64,000 nucleotides of DNA from Streptomyces griseoviridis (GTDB lineage: Bacteria; Actinomycetota; Actinomycetes; Streptomycetales; Streptomycetaceae): assembly GCF_005222485.1 (NCBI RefSeq), contig NZ_CP029078.1, positions 5,235,501-5,299,500 on the forward strand, read 5' to 3'. The notes below the pieces were generated by a model. It worked only from the letters and a program-made list of their open reading frames with translations, made no database searches and had not been told where the DNA came from. Positions 10,819-20,980 of this stretch are shown here, one piece after another (position 1 is the first letter of the stretch; each line of letters begins with the position of its first letter). The translations under genes were made by a program, and so were the position numbers.

Positions 10819-11673
10819 TCAGCCCTTGAGCGCCACCGCGATCGAGTCGGCCAGCGGCGTGGTCGGGCGGCCGGTCAGCCGGGACAGGTCGCCCGAGGTG
10901 ACGACCAGCTCGCCCTTCTCGATGGACGCGTCGACGCCCGCGAGGATCGCCGCGACCGGGCCCGGGACGCCGGCGCCCGCCAGGATGCCGGTCAGGTCCT
11001 CGACGGAGACGGCGTTGTAGACGATCTCCTTGCCGGTCTGCCGGCTCAGCTCGGCCGCGAACTCGGCGAAGCCCCACGCCTCGTCGCCGCCCAGCTCGTA
11101 CGTCGCGTTCTCGTGGCCCTCGCCGGTCAGGACGGCGACCGCGGCGCCCGCGTAGTCGGCGCGGGCGGCGGAGGAGACCCGGCCGTCACCCGCGGCCTGC
11201 ACGACGGCGTTGTGCTCCAGGACAGGACCCAGGTTCTCCGTGTAGTTCTCGTTGTACCAGCCGTTGCGCAGCAGGGTGTACGGCACCCCGGAGGCGCGCA
11301 GCGCCTGCTCGGTGCCCCGGTGGTCGTCGGCGAGGGCGGCCTTCAGCGGGCCCGGGGCGCTGGTGTAGGCGAGCAGTGCGACCCCGGCCGCCTTCGCGGC
11401 GTCGATGACGACCTGGTGCTGCTGCACCCGGCCCTTGTCGAACTCGTTCCCGGAGATCAGCAGCACCTTGTCGCCGGCCGCGAAGAGGCTGTCGAAGGAC
11501 TCGGGCGTGTTGTAGTCCGCGACGGCGATCCGCACACCGCGCGCGGCGAACGAGGCGGCCTTGGCCTCGTCGCGGACGACGGCGGTGACCTCTCCCGCGG
11601 GGACCTTCTCGAGCAGCTGCTCCACGACGAGACGGCCGAGGTGTCCAGTGGCTCCGGTGACGACGATGCTCAT
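10819..11673 (-). CDS. qorB: NAD(P)H:quinone oxidoreductase 2-like SDR (QorB)
   Basis: A 284-residue atypical SDR/NmrA-like protein with a Rossmann nucleotide loop TGATGHLG at residues 6-13. The length and the pairing with a divergent HxlR regulator match E. coli QorB (YtfG), which reduces quinones with NADPH. The start at 11673 is followed in the opposite direction by the HxlR gene 92 bp away, with an operator-like inverted repeat between them. Probable role: reducing quinones or electrophiles under HxlR control. Confidence 0.85.
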   Translation of the reverse strand: MSIVVTGATGHLGRLVVEQLLEKVPAGEVTAVVRDEAKAASFAARGVRIAVADYNTPESFDSLFAAGDKVLLISGNEFDKGRVQQHQVVIDAAKAAGVALLAYTSAPGPLKAALADDHRGTEQALRASGVPYTLLRNGWYNENYTENLGPVLEHNAVVQAAGDGRVSSAARADYAGAAVAVLTGEGHENATYELGGDEAWGFAEFAAELSRQTGKEIVYNAVSVEDLTGILAGAGVPGPVAAILAGVDASIEKGELVVTSGDLSRLTGRPTTPLADSIAVALKG

Positions 11674-11736
11674 GATTCAGAACTCCTTGTGGGGTGCGTC
11701 TGTCGCTAACCATAGGGGGAGCGCTAACTTCTGGAA

Positions 11737-11761
11737 AGTACCCACTTTGAAGTAAGGTACT
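11737..11761. promoter_or_regulatory. HxlR-type operator between qorB and its regulator
   Basis: An imperfect inverted repeat with outer arms AGTACC and GGTACT and inner ACTT and AAGT lies immediately before the GTG of the HxlR gene and upstream of qorB. The position suits control of both genes by the HxlR protein, including autoregulation. Confidence 0.6.
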
Positions 11762-11764
11762 GGT

Positions 11765-12145
11765 GTGAAAGTAAGTGAAGTGGTGGCCCAAGAGGCGATG
11801 TGCCCGCACCGCCTGGTCCTGGAGCACCTGACCAGCCGCTGGGGCGTCCTGGTCCTGATCGCGCTGCTCGAACGCCCGTACCGGTTCAGCGAACTGCGCC
11901 GGGCCATCGGCCGGGTCAGCGAGAAGATGCTCACCCAGACCCTCCAGACCCTGGAGCGCGACGGCCTGGTCCACCGCGACGCCAAGCCGGTGATCCCGCC
12001 GCGCGTCGACTACTCCCTCACCGACCTGGGCCGCGAGGCGGCCGAACAGGTGCGGGCCCTCGCCCGCTGGACGGAGAGCCGGATGGAGCGGGTGGAGGAG
12101 GCGCGGCAGCGCTACGACACGCGAAAGGGCGCCACCGGTCGGTGA
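11765..12145 (+). CDS. HxlR family winged-helix regulator
   Basis: A 126-residue DNA-binding protein of the HxlR/YtfH family. It has the family CPHRLVLEHLTSRWGVLVLIALL opening, the recognition-helix region FSELRRAIGRVSEKMLTQTLQTLERDGLV (residues about 39-67) and the wing DYSLTDLG. A Cys at residue 13 sits at the position used as a redox or electrophile sensor in several HxlR proteins (family knowledge, not shown here). It is divergent from qorB and starts only 3 nt after the operator, so the mRNA may be leaderless or have a very short leader. Confidence 0.9.
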   Translation: MKVSEVVAQEAMCPHRLVLEHLTSRWGVLVLIALLERPYRFSELRRAIGRVSEKMLTQTLQTLERDGLVHRDAKPVIPPRVDYSLTDLGREAAEQVRALARWTESRMERVEEARQRYDTRKGATGR

Positions 12146-12159
12146 CGCCCCGCGCGGCA

Positions 12160-12318
12160 CGGCCGACAGCGGCTGACGCCGGCCGACAGCGGCCGACGCC
12201 GGCCGACAGCGGTCGGCGAACGACCGGCCGAGGCGGCGGCTGCCGGTCCGTGCTGCCGGCGCTGTCAGCGCTGTCGGTGTTATCGGCGTTATCGGTGTTA
12301 TCGCTGTTGTCGGCGTTG
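12160..12318. repeat. Tandem repeats between hxlR and korB
   Basis: The convergent spacer holds two and a half copies of a 20-bp box containing GGCCGACAGCGG (about 12161-12216), then a 9-bp GTTATCGGC-type repeat (about 12270-12318). No T-run terminator is clear. Confidence 0.65.
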
Positions 12319-13393
<1,075 letters not shown>

Positions 13394-13401
<8 letters not shown>

Positions 13402-15322
13402 CGATGGCCTCCTTCAGTGCCGTGGCGAGCTGCTCGGCCTTGAACGGCATGCCGTTGACCTGGTGGTAGGAGCGGGCGTCGACGAGGTACTTCGCGCGCA
13501 CGAGGGTGGCGAGCTGTCCGAGGTTCATCTCCGGGATCACCACCCGCTCGTACCGCGCCAGGACGCTGCCGAGGTTGGCGGGGAAGGGGTTGAGGTGGCG
13601 CAGATGGGCCTGCGCGATGGCCTCGCCCGCGGTGCGCAGCCGTCTGACGGCCGCGGTGATCGGGCCGTAGGTGGAGCCCCAGCCCAGGACCAGGGTCCTG
13701 GCCCGGTGCGGATCGTCGACGGTGAGGTCGGCGACCTCGATCCCGTCGATCTTCGCCTGCCGGGTGCGGACCATGAACGCGTGGTTGGCGGGCGCGTAGG
13801 AGATCTCCCCGCTGCCGTCCTGCTTCTCGATCCCGCCGATCCGGTGTTCGAGTCCGGGGGTGCCCGGCACCGCCCACGGCCTGGCCAGGGTGCGCGGGTC
13901 GCGTTTGTAGGGCCAGAACACCTCGCTGCCGTCCTCGAGGGTGTGGTTGCGCTCCCGCGCGAACGCCACCCGCAGATCCGGCAGCTCTGCCACGTCCGGG
14001 ATCCGCCACGGCTCCGAGCCGTTGGCGAGGTAGCCGTCGGAGAGCAGGAAGACCGGGGTCCGGTAGGCCAGCGCGATCCGCGCCGCCTCCAACGCCGCGT
14101 CGAAGCAGTCCGCCGGGGTCCGCGGCGCGATCACCGGCACCGGCGCCTCACCGTTGCGCCCGAACATCGCCTGGAGCAGATCGGCCTGCTCCGTCTTGGT
14201 CGGCAGCCCCGTCGATGGCCCCCCGCGCTGGATGTCCACCACCAGCAGCGGCAGCTCCATCGACACCGCGAGACCGATCGTCTCCGACTTCAGCGCCACC
14301 CCGGGACCCGACGTCGTCGTCACCCCGAGCGCACCCCCGAACGCCGCCCCCAGCGCCGCACCCACCCCCGCGATCTCGTCCTCCGCCTGGAACGTCCTGA
14401 CCCCGAAGTTCTTGTGCCGGCTCAGCTCGTGCAGGATGTCCGACGCCGGGGTGATCGGATACGAGCCAAGGAAGAGCGGCAGCCCCGCCTGCCGGGACGC
14501 CGCGACGAGCCCGTACGACAGGGCCAGATTCCCCGAGATGTTCCGGTACACCCCCGCGGGGAACGCCGTCGTCGCCGGGGCGACCTCGTAGGAGACCGCG
14601 AAATCCTCCGTCGTCTCCCCGAAGTTCCAGCCCGCCCGGAACGCCGCGAGGTTCGCCTCCGCGATCTCCGGCCGCTTCGCGAACTTCGCTCTCAGGAACC
14701 GCTCCGTACCCTCCGTCGGCCGGTGGTACATCCAGCTCAGCAGCCCCAGCGCGAACATGTTCTTGCTCCGCTCGGCCTCCTTGCGGCTGAGGTCGAACCC
14801 GGTCAGCGCCTCCACCGTCAACGTCGTCAACGGCACCTGGTGCAGCCGGTACCCCTCCAGCGAACCGTCCTCCAGCGGCGACGCCGCGTACCCGACCTTC
14901 GCCACCGCCCGCTTCGTGAACTCGTCCGTGTCCACGATGATCTCCGCGCCCCGCGGCAGATCAGCGATGTTCGCCTTCAACGCCGCCGGATTCATCGCCA
15001 CCAGCACATCCGGCGCGTCCCCCGGGGTCAGGATGTCGTGATCCGCGAAATGCAGCTGGAAGGACGACACCCCCGGCAGCGTCCCCGCGGGAGCCCGGAT
15101 CTCCGCCGGGAAATTCGGCAACGTCGACAGATCGTTCCCGAACGACGCCGTCTCCGACGTGAACCGGTCACCGGTGAGCTGCATGCCGTCACCAGAGTCA
15201 CCAGCGAACCGGATGATCACCCGGTCCAGCCTGCGGACGTCCTTCGTGCCCGCCGGATCGCGCTGCTCTGAAAGTAGGGGTTCGTCGGCCTGTTCCGCTG
15301 TCCTGCTGGCCTGGCTGGTCAC
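13394..15322 (-). CDS. korA: 2-oxoacid:ferredoxin oxidoreductase, fused gamma-alpha subunit
   Basis: A 642-residue subunit in which the gamma domain (RVIIRFAGDSGDGMQLTGDRF at about 34-54) is fused to the alpha domain (YPITPASDILHELSRH and AEDEIAGVGAALGAAFGGALGVTTTSGPGVALK). The fused arrangement is the usual actinobacterial form and is oxygen-tolerant in mycobacteria. A GGGAGG RBS precedes the GTG. It lies downstream of the response regulator gene on the same strand and about 4 kb from an orphan complex I operon that could use the reduced ferredoxin. Confidence 0.94.
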
Positions 15323-15501
15323 TGAACTGGACCTCCCTCAAGGCGGCTGTCTGGGCCCGGCCTTCCCGAAGGCCAGCCCGGACCAACCCTACGGCCGCAA
15401 GGGTCGCCTTCCCCCGGTGATTCGCCTCTTGGACACGCTTTTGAGACGGCTCACCGCCCTGACTTGTCCGGATTTCGAGGGTGAAACCCCTTGGCCACCT
15501 G

Positions 15502-16161
15502 TCAGGTGTTGATGTAGGTGAGCACCGCGAGCACCCGCCGATGGTCACCGTCGCTGGGGGAGAGCCCCAGCTTCAGGAAGATGTTGCTGACGTGCTTCTC
15601 GACGGCACCGTCGCTCACCACCAGCTGCCGGGCGATCGCGGAGTTGGTGCGCCCCTCGGCCATCAGCCCCAGCACCTCGCGCTCCCGGGGCGTCAGACCG
15701 GCCAGCACGTCCTGCTTGCGGCTGCGCCCGAGCAACTGCGCCACGACCTCCGGGTCGAGCGCGGTACCGCCCTCGGCCACCCGCACCACCGCGTCCACGA
15801 ACTCCCGTACGTCGGCCACCCGGTCCTTGAGGAGATAGCCCACGCCCCGACTGGAACCAGCCAGGAGTTCGGTGGCGTACCGCTCCTCGACGTACTGCGA
15901 GAGCACCAGCACCCCGAGCCCCGGATACGCCTTGCGCAGCCGCACGGCCGCCCGGACGCCCTCGTCCGTGTGGGTCGGCGGCATCCGCACGTCGGCGACC
16001 ACGACATCGGGCAGTTCGCCCTGCCCGTCGAGCCCGATGATCGTCTTGACCAGCGCGTCCCCGTCACCGACGCCCGCGACCACGTCATGCCCCCGGTCGG
16101 TCAGCAACCGGGTCAACCCCTCCCTGAGCAGCACCGAATCCTCGGCGATGACCACCCGCAC
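15502..16161 (-). CDS. NarL/LuxR-type response regulator
   Basis: A 219-residue two-component regulator. The receiver domain has the acidic pocket AED at residues 6-8, phospho-acceptor D57 (VVVADVRMP) and K112. The LuxR-type helix-turn-helix is at about 156-205 (LTPREREVLGLMAEGRTNSAIARQL). The GTG at 16161 is chosen because GGAGG lies 6 nt upstream and the protein then begins MRVVIAEDS as in relatives. The two kinases upstream on the same strand are its likely partners. Targets are unknown; korAB directly downstream and the nuo operon nearby are candidates. Confidence 0.93.
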   Translation of the reverse strand: MRVVIAEDSVLLREGLTRLLTDRGHDVVAGVGDGDALVKTIIGLDGQGELPDVVVADVRMPPTHTDEGVRAAVRLRKAYPGLGVLVLSQYVEERYATELLAGSSRGVGYLLKDRVADVREFVDAVVRVAEGGTALDPEVVAQLLGRSRKQDVLAGLTPREREVLGLMAEGRTNSAIARQLVVSDGAVEKHVSNIFLKLGLSPSDGDHRRVLAVLTYINT

Positions 16162-16290
16162 CCTGTCCTCCACGCTCTCTGGCCCCCCAGCCGGACTCCG
16201 TTGTGTGTCCGGGAGCCAGCATCCCAGCTTTTGCCGAGGGACAGACCGGGCCGTTCGGAGACGGCCCGGCGGGCCGGGGTTCCCGAGCGG

Positions 16291-16433
16291 GCGGGCCGGG
16301 TCTCCCCAGGGGCCTACGGGCGGGGGCGGGCCGGGTCTCCCCAGGGGGCGTACGGGCGGGGGCGGGCCGGGTCTCCCCAGGGGGCGTACGGGCGGGGGCG
16401 GGCCGGGTCTCCCCAGGGGGCGTACGGGCGGGC
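16291..16433. repeat. 36-bp tandem repeat, four copies
   Basis: GCGGGCCGGGTCTCCCCAGG starts at 16291, 16326, 16362 and 16398, giving periods of 35, 36 and 36 bp. The copies fill the space between the response regulator and the first kinase gene. The 36-bp period keeps a spurious frame open. Confidence 0.95.
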
Positions 16434-16447
16434 GCGGGCGCGCGGCC

Positions 16448-16530
16448 CCCCGGGTCACCGCAAGGCCCATGCCCCCGGGTCACCGCAGGGCCCATGCCCC
16501 CCCCGGGTCACCGCAGGGCCCGTGCTCCCC
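16448..16530. repeat. 25-28 bp repeat duplicating the 3' end of the kinase gene
   Basis: CGGGTCACCGCARGGCCCRT occurs at 16451, 16476 and 16504. The copy at 16504 contains the stop codon of the histidine kinase gene (16508-16510 on the plus strand), so the 3' end of that gene appears duplicated downstream. Confidence 0.85.
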
Positions 16531-17908
16531 GCCACGGCAGCTCCGCCGTCACCCGGGTCGGGCCGCCCACCGGCGAGTCGACCACCAGGATCCCGTCCAC
16601 CGCGTCCACCCGCCCGGCCAGTCCGCTCAGCCCGGAACCGCCGGCCGCGTCCGCCCCGCCCACCCCGTTGTCCATCACCTGCACCATCAGCCGGTCCTCG
16701 ACCCGCCACACGTCGACGGTCGCCCACGTGGCCCGCGCGTGCTTGCTGACGTTCTGGAGCAGCTCCGAGACGGTGAAGTAGGCGATCCCCTCGATCGCGG
16801 GCGCGGGACGCTCCGTGAGGTCGACCTCCACCTGCACCGGCACCGCGCACCGCGTGGCCACCGACGAGAGCGCCGCGTCGAGCCCCCGGTCGGTCAGCAC
16901 GGCCGGATGGATGCCGCGCGCCAGATCCCGCAGCTCCTGCAACGCCGTCTTCACCTCGCCGTGCGCCTCGTCCACCATCCGCGCCGCGGCCCGCGGGTCC
17001 TCCGCCAGCTTCTCCTTGGCCAGCCCCAGGTCCATCGCCAGGCTGACGAGCCTGGCCTGCGCCCCGTCGTGCAGATCCCGCTCGATGCGCCGCAGGTCGG
17101 CGGCGGCCGTGTCCACCACCACCCCGCGGTCCGACTCCAGCTCCACCACCCGCGCCGACAGCCGCGTCGGGCCGAGCAGCCCGTGCACCATCAGCCGGTC
17201 CACCTGCGTCAGCGCCCGCACGATCCACGGCGTCGCCAACGTGATCAACAGTCCGACCAGCGCCGTCACCCCGATCTCGAACGGGTTGTCGAGGTAGACC
17301 CGGTGGTGCTCGTCGCCGTACAGCTGGAGGCCGCCCTGACCCCCGTACATCGGGAAGACCCAGGACCACAGCGGATACGTCAGCAGCGTCCAGCCGCACG
17401 TCCAGAACGGCAGCGCGACGCAGAACGAGAACACCGACCACGGGAACTGAAGCAGCGCGTACAGCAGCGTCCGCCACGAGGTGCCGCTCTTGAGCACCGC
17501 CCCCACCCAGGCCATCACGCCGTCGCCCTTGATCCGCAGCGGCTCGGGGGCGGCCACGTCGAGGCCGAGCAGCCCGCGCGCCCGCGCCCGCTCCAGCGCG
17601 CCGAAACCGCGGCAGCCCGCGAGCGTCAGCGCCAGCACCGGGATTCCCACGAACGTCACCAGCAGGCCGAGCCCCAGCGACACCATCGTGACCGCGTACG
17701 TGAACAGCACGATCCCGATCGGCAGACCGAGCAGCACGTACCCGAACTCCCGCCAGGCGCGCCCCTCGAACGGCGCCCGCAGCCCGGCCGGCACCCGGTG
17801 CCCGCGCTCCCCGCCCCGCCCGTACCCGCGCAGCGACCCGTCGCCGTCCCCGTACCCGTACCCGTACCCGTGCCTGAACCCGTCGTCGTGCCCGTACTCC
17901 GAGGCCAT
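16508..17908 (-). CDS. Sensor histidine kinase (paralogue 1)
   Basis: A 466-residue membrane kinase. It has a Gly/Tyr/Asp-rich head (residues 1-35), a four-helix membrane sensor domain (about 55-235), and a HisKA_3 dimerisation motif [12 protein letters not shown] with phospho-acceptor H280. The ATPase domain has ELLQNVSKHA (N box), DNGVGGAD and GLSGLAGRV. It should phosphorylate the regulator encoded just downstream. It is a close paralogue of the kinase at 18106-19299, with a 100-bp stretch identical in DNA. The ligand is unknown. Confidence 0.92.
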   Translation of the reverse strand: MASEYGHDDGFRHGYGYGYGDGDGSLRGYGRGGERGHRVPAGLRAPFEGRAWREFGYVLLGLPIGIVLFTYAVTMVSLGLGLLVTFVGIPVLALTLAGCRGFGALERARARGLLGLDVAAPEPLRIKGDGVMAWVGAVLKSGTSWRTLLYALLQFPWSVFSFCVALPFWTCGWTLLTYPLWSWVFPMYGGQGGLQLYGDEHHRVYLDNPFEIGVTALVGLLITLATPWIVRALTQVDRLMVHGLLGPTRLSARVVELESDRGVVVDTAAADLRRIERDLHDGAQARLVSLAMDLGLAKEKLAEDPRAAARMVDEAHGEVKTALQELRDLARGIHPAVLTDRGLDAALSSVATRCAVPVQVEVDLTERPAPAIEGIAYFTVSELLQNVSKHARATWATVDVWRVEDRLMVQVMDNGVGGADAAGGSGLSGLAGRVDAVDGILVVDSPVGGPTRVTAELPWRGARALR

Positions 17909-18105
17909 CGGCGTCGTCCGTTTCTACTCGTCTACTCGTCCGCGTTCACGCGTTCACGCGTCCGCGCGCCCGCCGCGCGCACCCGCCGCACGGGGTGTCC
18001 GCGCTACCTCCACCCTGCTGCGTCGCAGGTCCACGAGCCATGGAGGCCGTCGGAGTCTTGGAAGGGGGGTTTTCCCTACCCCCGCCTCCGCGCCCCCGGG
18101 TCCTG

Positions 18106-19299
18106 CTACGGCGGGGAGCCGGCGCCCTGGTCCTCGGTCCTGTCCCGCCACGGCAGTTCGGCCGTGACGACGGTCGGGCCGCCGACCGGCGAGTCCAGCG
18201 CGAACAGCCCGTCGACGGCGCCCAGCCGGTCCGCGAGCCCCTTCATCCCGGTGCCGTCCGCCAGCCGCGCCCCGCCCCTGCCGTCGTCCTCGACCTGGAC
18301 CAGCAACCGGTCGGCCGACCGCCACACCTCCACCGAGGCCGCCCGCGCACCACTGTGCTTGCTGATGTTCTGGAGCAGTTCCGAGACGGTGAAGTAGGCG
18401 ATCCCCTCGATCGCCGCCGCCGGCCGCGCCACCAGATCGACGGTCACCTTCACCGGCACCGTGCACCGCGTGGCCACCGACGAGAGCGCCGCGTCGAGCC
18501 CCCGGTCGGTCAGCACGGCCGGATGGATGCCGCGCGCCAGATCCCGCAGCTCCTGCAACGCCAGCTTCACCTCGCCGTGCGCCTCCGCGACCATCGTCGC
18601 CGCCGCGTCCGGGTCCTCGATCAGCTTCTCCTTGGCCAGCCCGAGCCCCATCGCCAGGTTGACGAGCCTGGCCTGCGCCCCGTCGTGCAGATCCCGCTCG
18701 ATGCGCCGCAGATCGGCCGCCGCCGTGTCCACCACGACCCCGCGATCCGACTCCAACTCGGCGATCCGCCGCTCCAGTTCGTCGGACGGCGACAGCAGCG
18801 CGCGCACCATCGCCCGGTCGGCGCTCGTAAGACCACGGGCCAGGAACGGCAGCACAGGCCAGAGCACGAACAGGGAGATCAACGTGACGGTGAAGGTCAG
18901 AACTCCCCACGGCAGCCGTATGAACTCGTAGAGCACGGTGCGCCAGCCCACCGGGTCCTTCAACGTCATCCACAGCCACGGCATGAACCCGGAACGCCGG
19001 GGCAACGGGCTCGGCTCCTCGATCCGCACCCCGAGCAGCTTCCTGGCCCGCGCCCGTTCCAGCCGCCCCAACTGCCGCGCGCCGAGCAGCCCGCCCGCCA
19101 GCATCGGGAACCCGATCACCGTCAACGCCAGCACCCCGCCGGTGAGCAGCACCGTCACGACGTAGACGAACCCGACCAGCGACACCGGCAGGTTCGCCAG
19201 GAGATGCGCGATCTCCTTCCAGGTGGCGCGGTCGTAGGCGAAGCGGGGAGGTGGCAGGCGGTCGCCGTCGCCGTCGTCACTGAAGAGTCGTTCGGTCAT
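18106..19299 (-). CDS. Sensor histidine kinase (paralogue 2)
   Basis: A 397-residue kinase of the same type: membrane domain at about 35-160, phospho-acceptor H205 in [13 protein letters not shown] box [10 protein letters not shown], then DDGRGGAR and GMKGLADRL. The ATG at 19299 gives an N-terminus ([20 protein letters not shown]) aligned with paralogue 1; longer in-frame starts lack support. The 197-bp gap to paralogue 1 shows no gene. Two kinases beside one regulator suggest two inputs or a regulatory heterodimer. The gene is divergent from the nuo operon. Confidence 0.92.
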   Translation of the reverse strand: MTERLFSDDGDGDRLPPPRFAYDRATWKEIAHLLANLPVSLVGFVYVVTVLLTGGVLALTVIGFPMLAGGLLGARQLGRLERARARKLLGVRIEEPSPLPRRSGFMPWLWMTLKDPVGWRTVLYEFIRLPWGVLTFTVTLISLFVLWPVLPFLARGLTSADRAMVRALLSPSDELERRIAELESDRGVVVDTAAADLRRIERDLHDGAQARLVNLAMGLGLAKEKLIEDPDAAATMVAEAHGEVKLALQELRDLARGIHPAVLTDRGLDAALSSVATRCTVPVKVTVDLVARPAAAIEGIAYFTVSELLQNISKHSGARAASVEVWRSADRLLVQVEDDGRGGARLADGTGMKGLADRLGAVDGLFALDSPVGGPTVVTAELPWRDRTEDQGAGSPP

Positions 19300-19414
19300 A
19301 TCCGCCAGCCTGCCGCGCTCCGCGACCCGACGCCATGAGGCGGGCCGCCTCCGTACCCTGGGGAAAACCCCACCCCCGCGCGCCGGCCCGGGGCGGCAGA
19401 CCACGACGGTCTGC

Positions 19415-19442
19415 TTACCGCCGCTTTATCAGGGCCTAGACT
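19415..19442 (+). promoter_or_regulatory. Possible nuo operon promoter
   Basis: TTACCG and TAGACT are separated by 16 bp, 58 nt before the nuoA GTG. This is the only reasonable promoter-like pair seen in the divergent region; the -35 is a weak match. Confidence 0.35.
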
Positions 19443-19499
19443 CCCGTGCGTACGGATCACAGTCGTACGGATCACGGCCAGGGGAGCGAGGGGACGGAC

Positions 19500-19892
19500 G
19501 TGCGGGAACCGACCGTCATCGCGGCGGACTACTTCCAGTCGTACTCGGTCGTCGGACTGCTCGCCGTCGTCGGCGTGCTGTTCGTCGCCGTCGCCTTCGG
19601 CGCGGGACGGCTGCTGCGGCCGGTGGTCCCCACCCCCGAGAAGCTCATGACGTACGAGTGCGGCGTCGACCCCGTCGGCGAGGGCTGGGCCCACACCCAG
19701 GTCCGCTACTACGTCTACGCGTTCCTCTACGTCATCTTCGCCGTCGACTCGATCTTCCTCTTCCCCTGGGCGACGGTCTTCGCCGCCCCCGGATACGGCG
19801 CCGCGACCCTCGTCGAGATGTTCGTCTTCCTCGGCTTCCTGGCCGTGGGCCTGCTGTACGCATACAAGAAGGGCGTCCTGGCATGGACGTGA
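19500..19892 (+). CDS. nuoA: Complex I subunit A (second copy type)
   Basis: A 130-residue membrane subunit with three helices and the family [39 protein letters not shown]. The GTG at 19500 follows GAGGGG at the right distance. It opens a ten-gene operon in which each following gene overlaps or nearly touches the previous one. It is part of the hinge between the membrane and peripheral arms. Its stop overlaps the nuoB start. Confidence 0.93.
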   Translation: MREPTVIAADYFQSYSVVGLLAVVGVLFVAVAFGAGRLLRPVVPTPEKLMTYECGVDPVGEGWAHTQVRYYVYAFLYVIFAVDSIFLFPWATVFAAPGYGAATLVEMFVFLGFLAVGLLYAYKKGVLAWT

Positions 19893-20980
19893 GGCCAGAA
19901 CCGAACACACCGGAGCCGCAGCGGGAACCGGTGCTGCTCCCGGAGCCGAAACGGCTGGGCGCCCTCGCCCGCCTCGCCCCCGAGCCGATGAAGGTCGTCC
20001 TCAACTGGGGCCGCCGGTACTCCCTCTGGGTCTTCAACTTCGGCCTCGCCTGCTGCGCCATCGAGTTCATCGCCGCGTCGATGGCCCGCCACGACTTCAT
20101 CCGCCTCGGCGTCATCCCCTTCGCGCCCGGCCCGCGCCAGGCGGACCTGATGGTCGTCTCCGGCACGGTCACGGACAAGATGGCCCCGGCCGTGAAGCGC
20201 CTCTACGAACAGATGCCGGAACCCAAGTACGTCATCTCCTTCGGCGCCTGCTCCAACTGCGGCGGCCCGTACTGGGACTCGTACTCCGTCACCAAGGGCG
20301 TCGACCAGATCATCCCCGTCGACGTCTACGTGCCCGGCTGCCCCCCACGCCCCGAGGCCCTCCTCCAGGGCATCCTCAAACTCCAGGAGAAGATCGCCCG
20401 CGAGTCCCTGAACACCCGCTACGGCCCGACACCGTCGCCGCCGGACGGCCCGGATGAGAACGGGGGACACGGCCGGGGCGAGGGCCAAGGGCGGGGGCAC
20501 GGCCGGGGCGAGGGGCAGGGCCGGGGCGAGGGGCAGGGCTCGGATTCGGATTCGGGCTCGGATTCGGGCTCGGGCTCGGGTTCGGGCTCGGGTTCGGGAC
20601 CGGATTGGGGTTCTGGTTCGGGTTCTGGTTCTGGTTCGACGGGGATGGGCAGGGCGTCGGCTGCGGCCTTGCAGAGCGGCCTGGTCAAGGGCCCGCAGCC
20701 CGGCGGAGCGACCGGGGCAGCGGCCGGCGGAGCGTCGTCCGGGGCAGGGGCTGGCGGCGCGTCCGGGGGACGGGCTGTTGCGACGGCTGGCGGAACGGCC
20801 GACGGAACGGCTGGCGGAACAGCCGACGCAACGGCAGAGCGACCGGCAGAGCGACCGGCAGCGGGACCGGCTGGGGAGACGCCTGGCGGACCGGCTGGGG
20901 GAGCGGTCGGGGAAGCGCCCGGCGGAGCGGTCGAGGAACGGCCGGCGTCCTCGGCCACCGGTGAGGAGGACCCGCGATGA
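19883..20980 (+). CDS. nuoB: Complex I subunit B with long low-complexity C-terminal tail
   Basis: Residues about 30-181 are a normal NuoB: the N2 [4Fe-4S] cluster ligands C57 and C58 (LACCAIEF), C123 (FGACSN) and C153 ([11 protein letters not shown]) are all present. After residue 182 comes a tail of about 184 residues: Gly/Arg/Glu-Gln repeats, then (Ser-Gly/Asp) repeats, then Ala/Gly/Thr-rich sequence, so the protein is about twice the usual length. The tail DNA is made of hexamer repeats (about 20535-20640). A later internal stop is absent, so the tail is encoded. The gene overlaps nuoC by 4 nt. Confidence 0.9.
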   Translation: MDVRPEPNTPEPQREPVLLPEPKRLGALARLAPEPMKVVLNWGRRYSLWVFNFGLACCAIEFIAASMARHDFIRLGVIPFAPGPRQADLMVVSGTVTDKMAPAVKRLYEQMPEPKYVISFGACSNCGGPYWDSYSVTKGVDQIIPVDVYVPGCPPRPEALLQGILKLQEKIARESLNTRYGPTPSPPDGPDENGGHGRGEGQGRGHGRGEGQGRGEGQGSDSDSGSDSGSGSGSGSGSGPDWGSGSGSGSGSTGMGRASAAALQSGLVKGPQPGGATGAAAGGASSGAGAGGASGGRAVATAGGTADGTAGGTADATAERPAERPAAGPAGETPGGPAGGAVGEAPGGAVEERPASSATGEEDPR

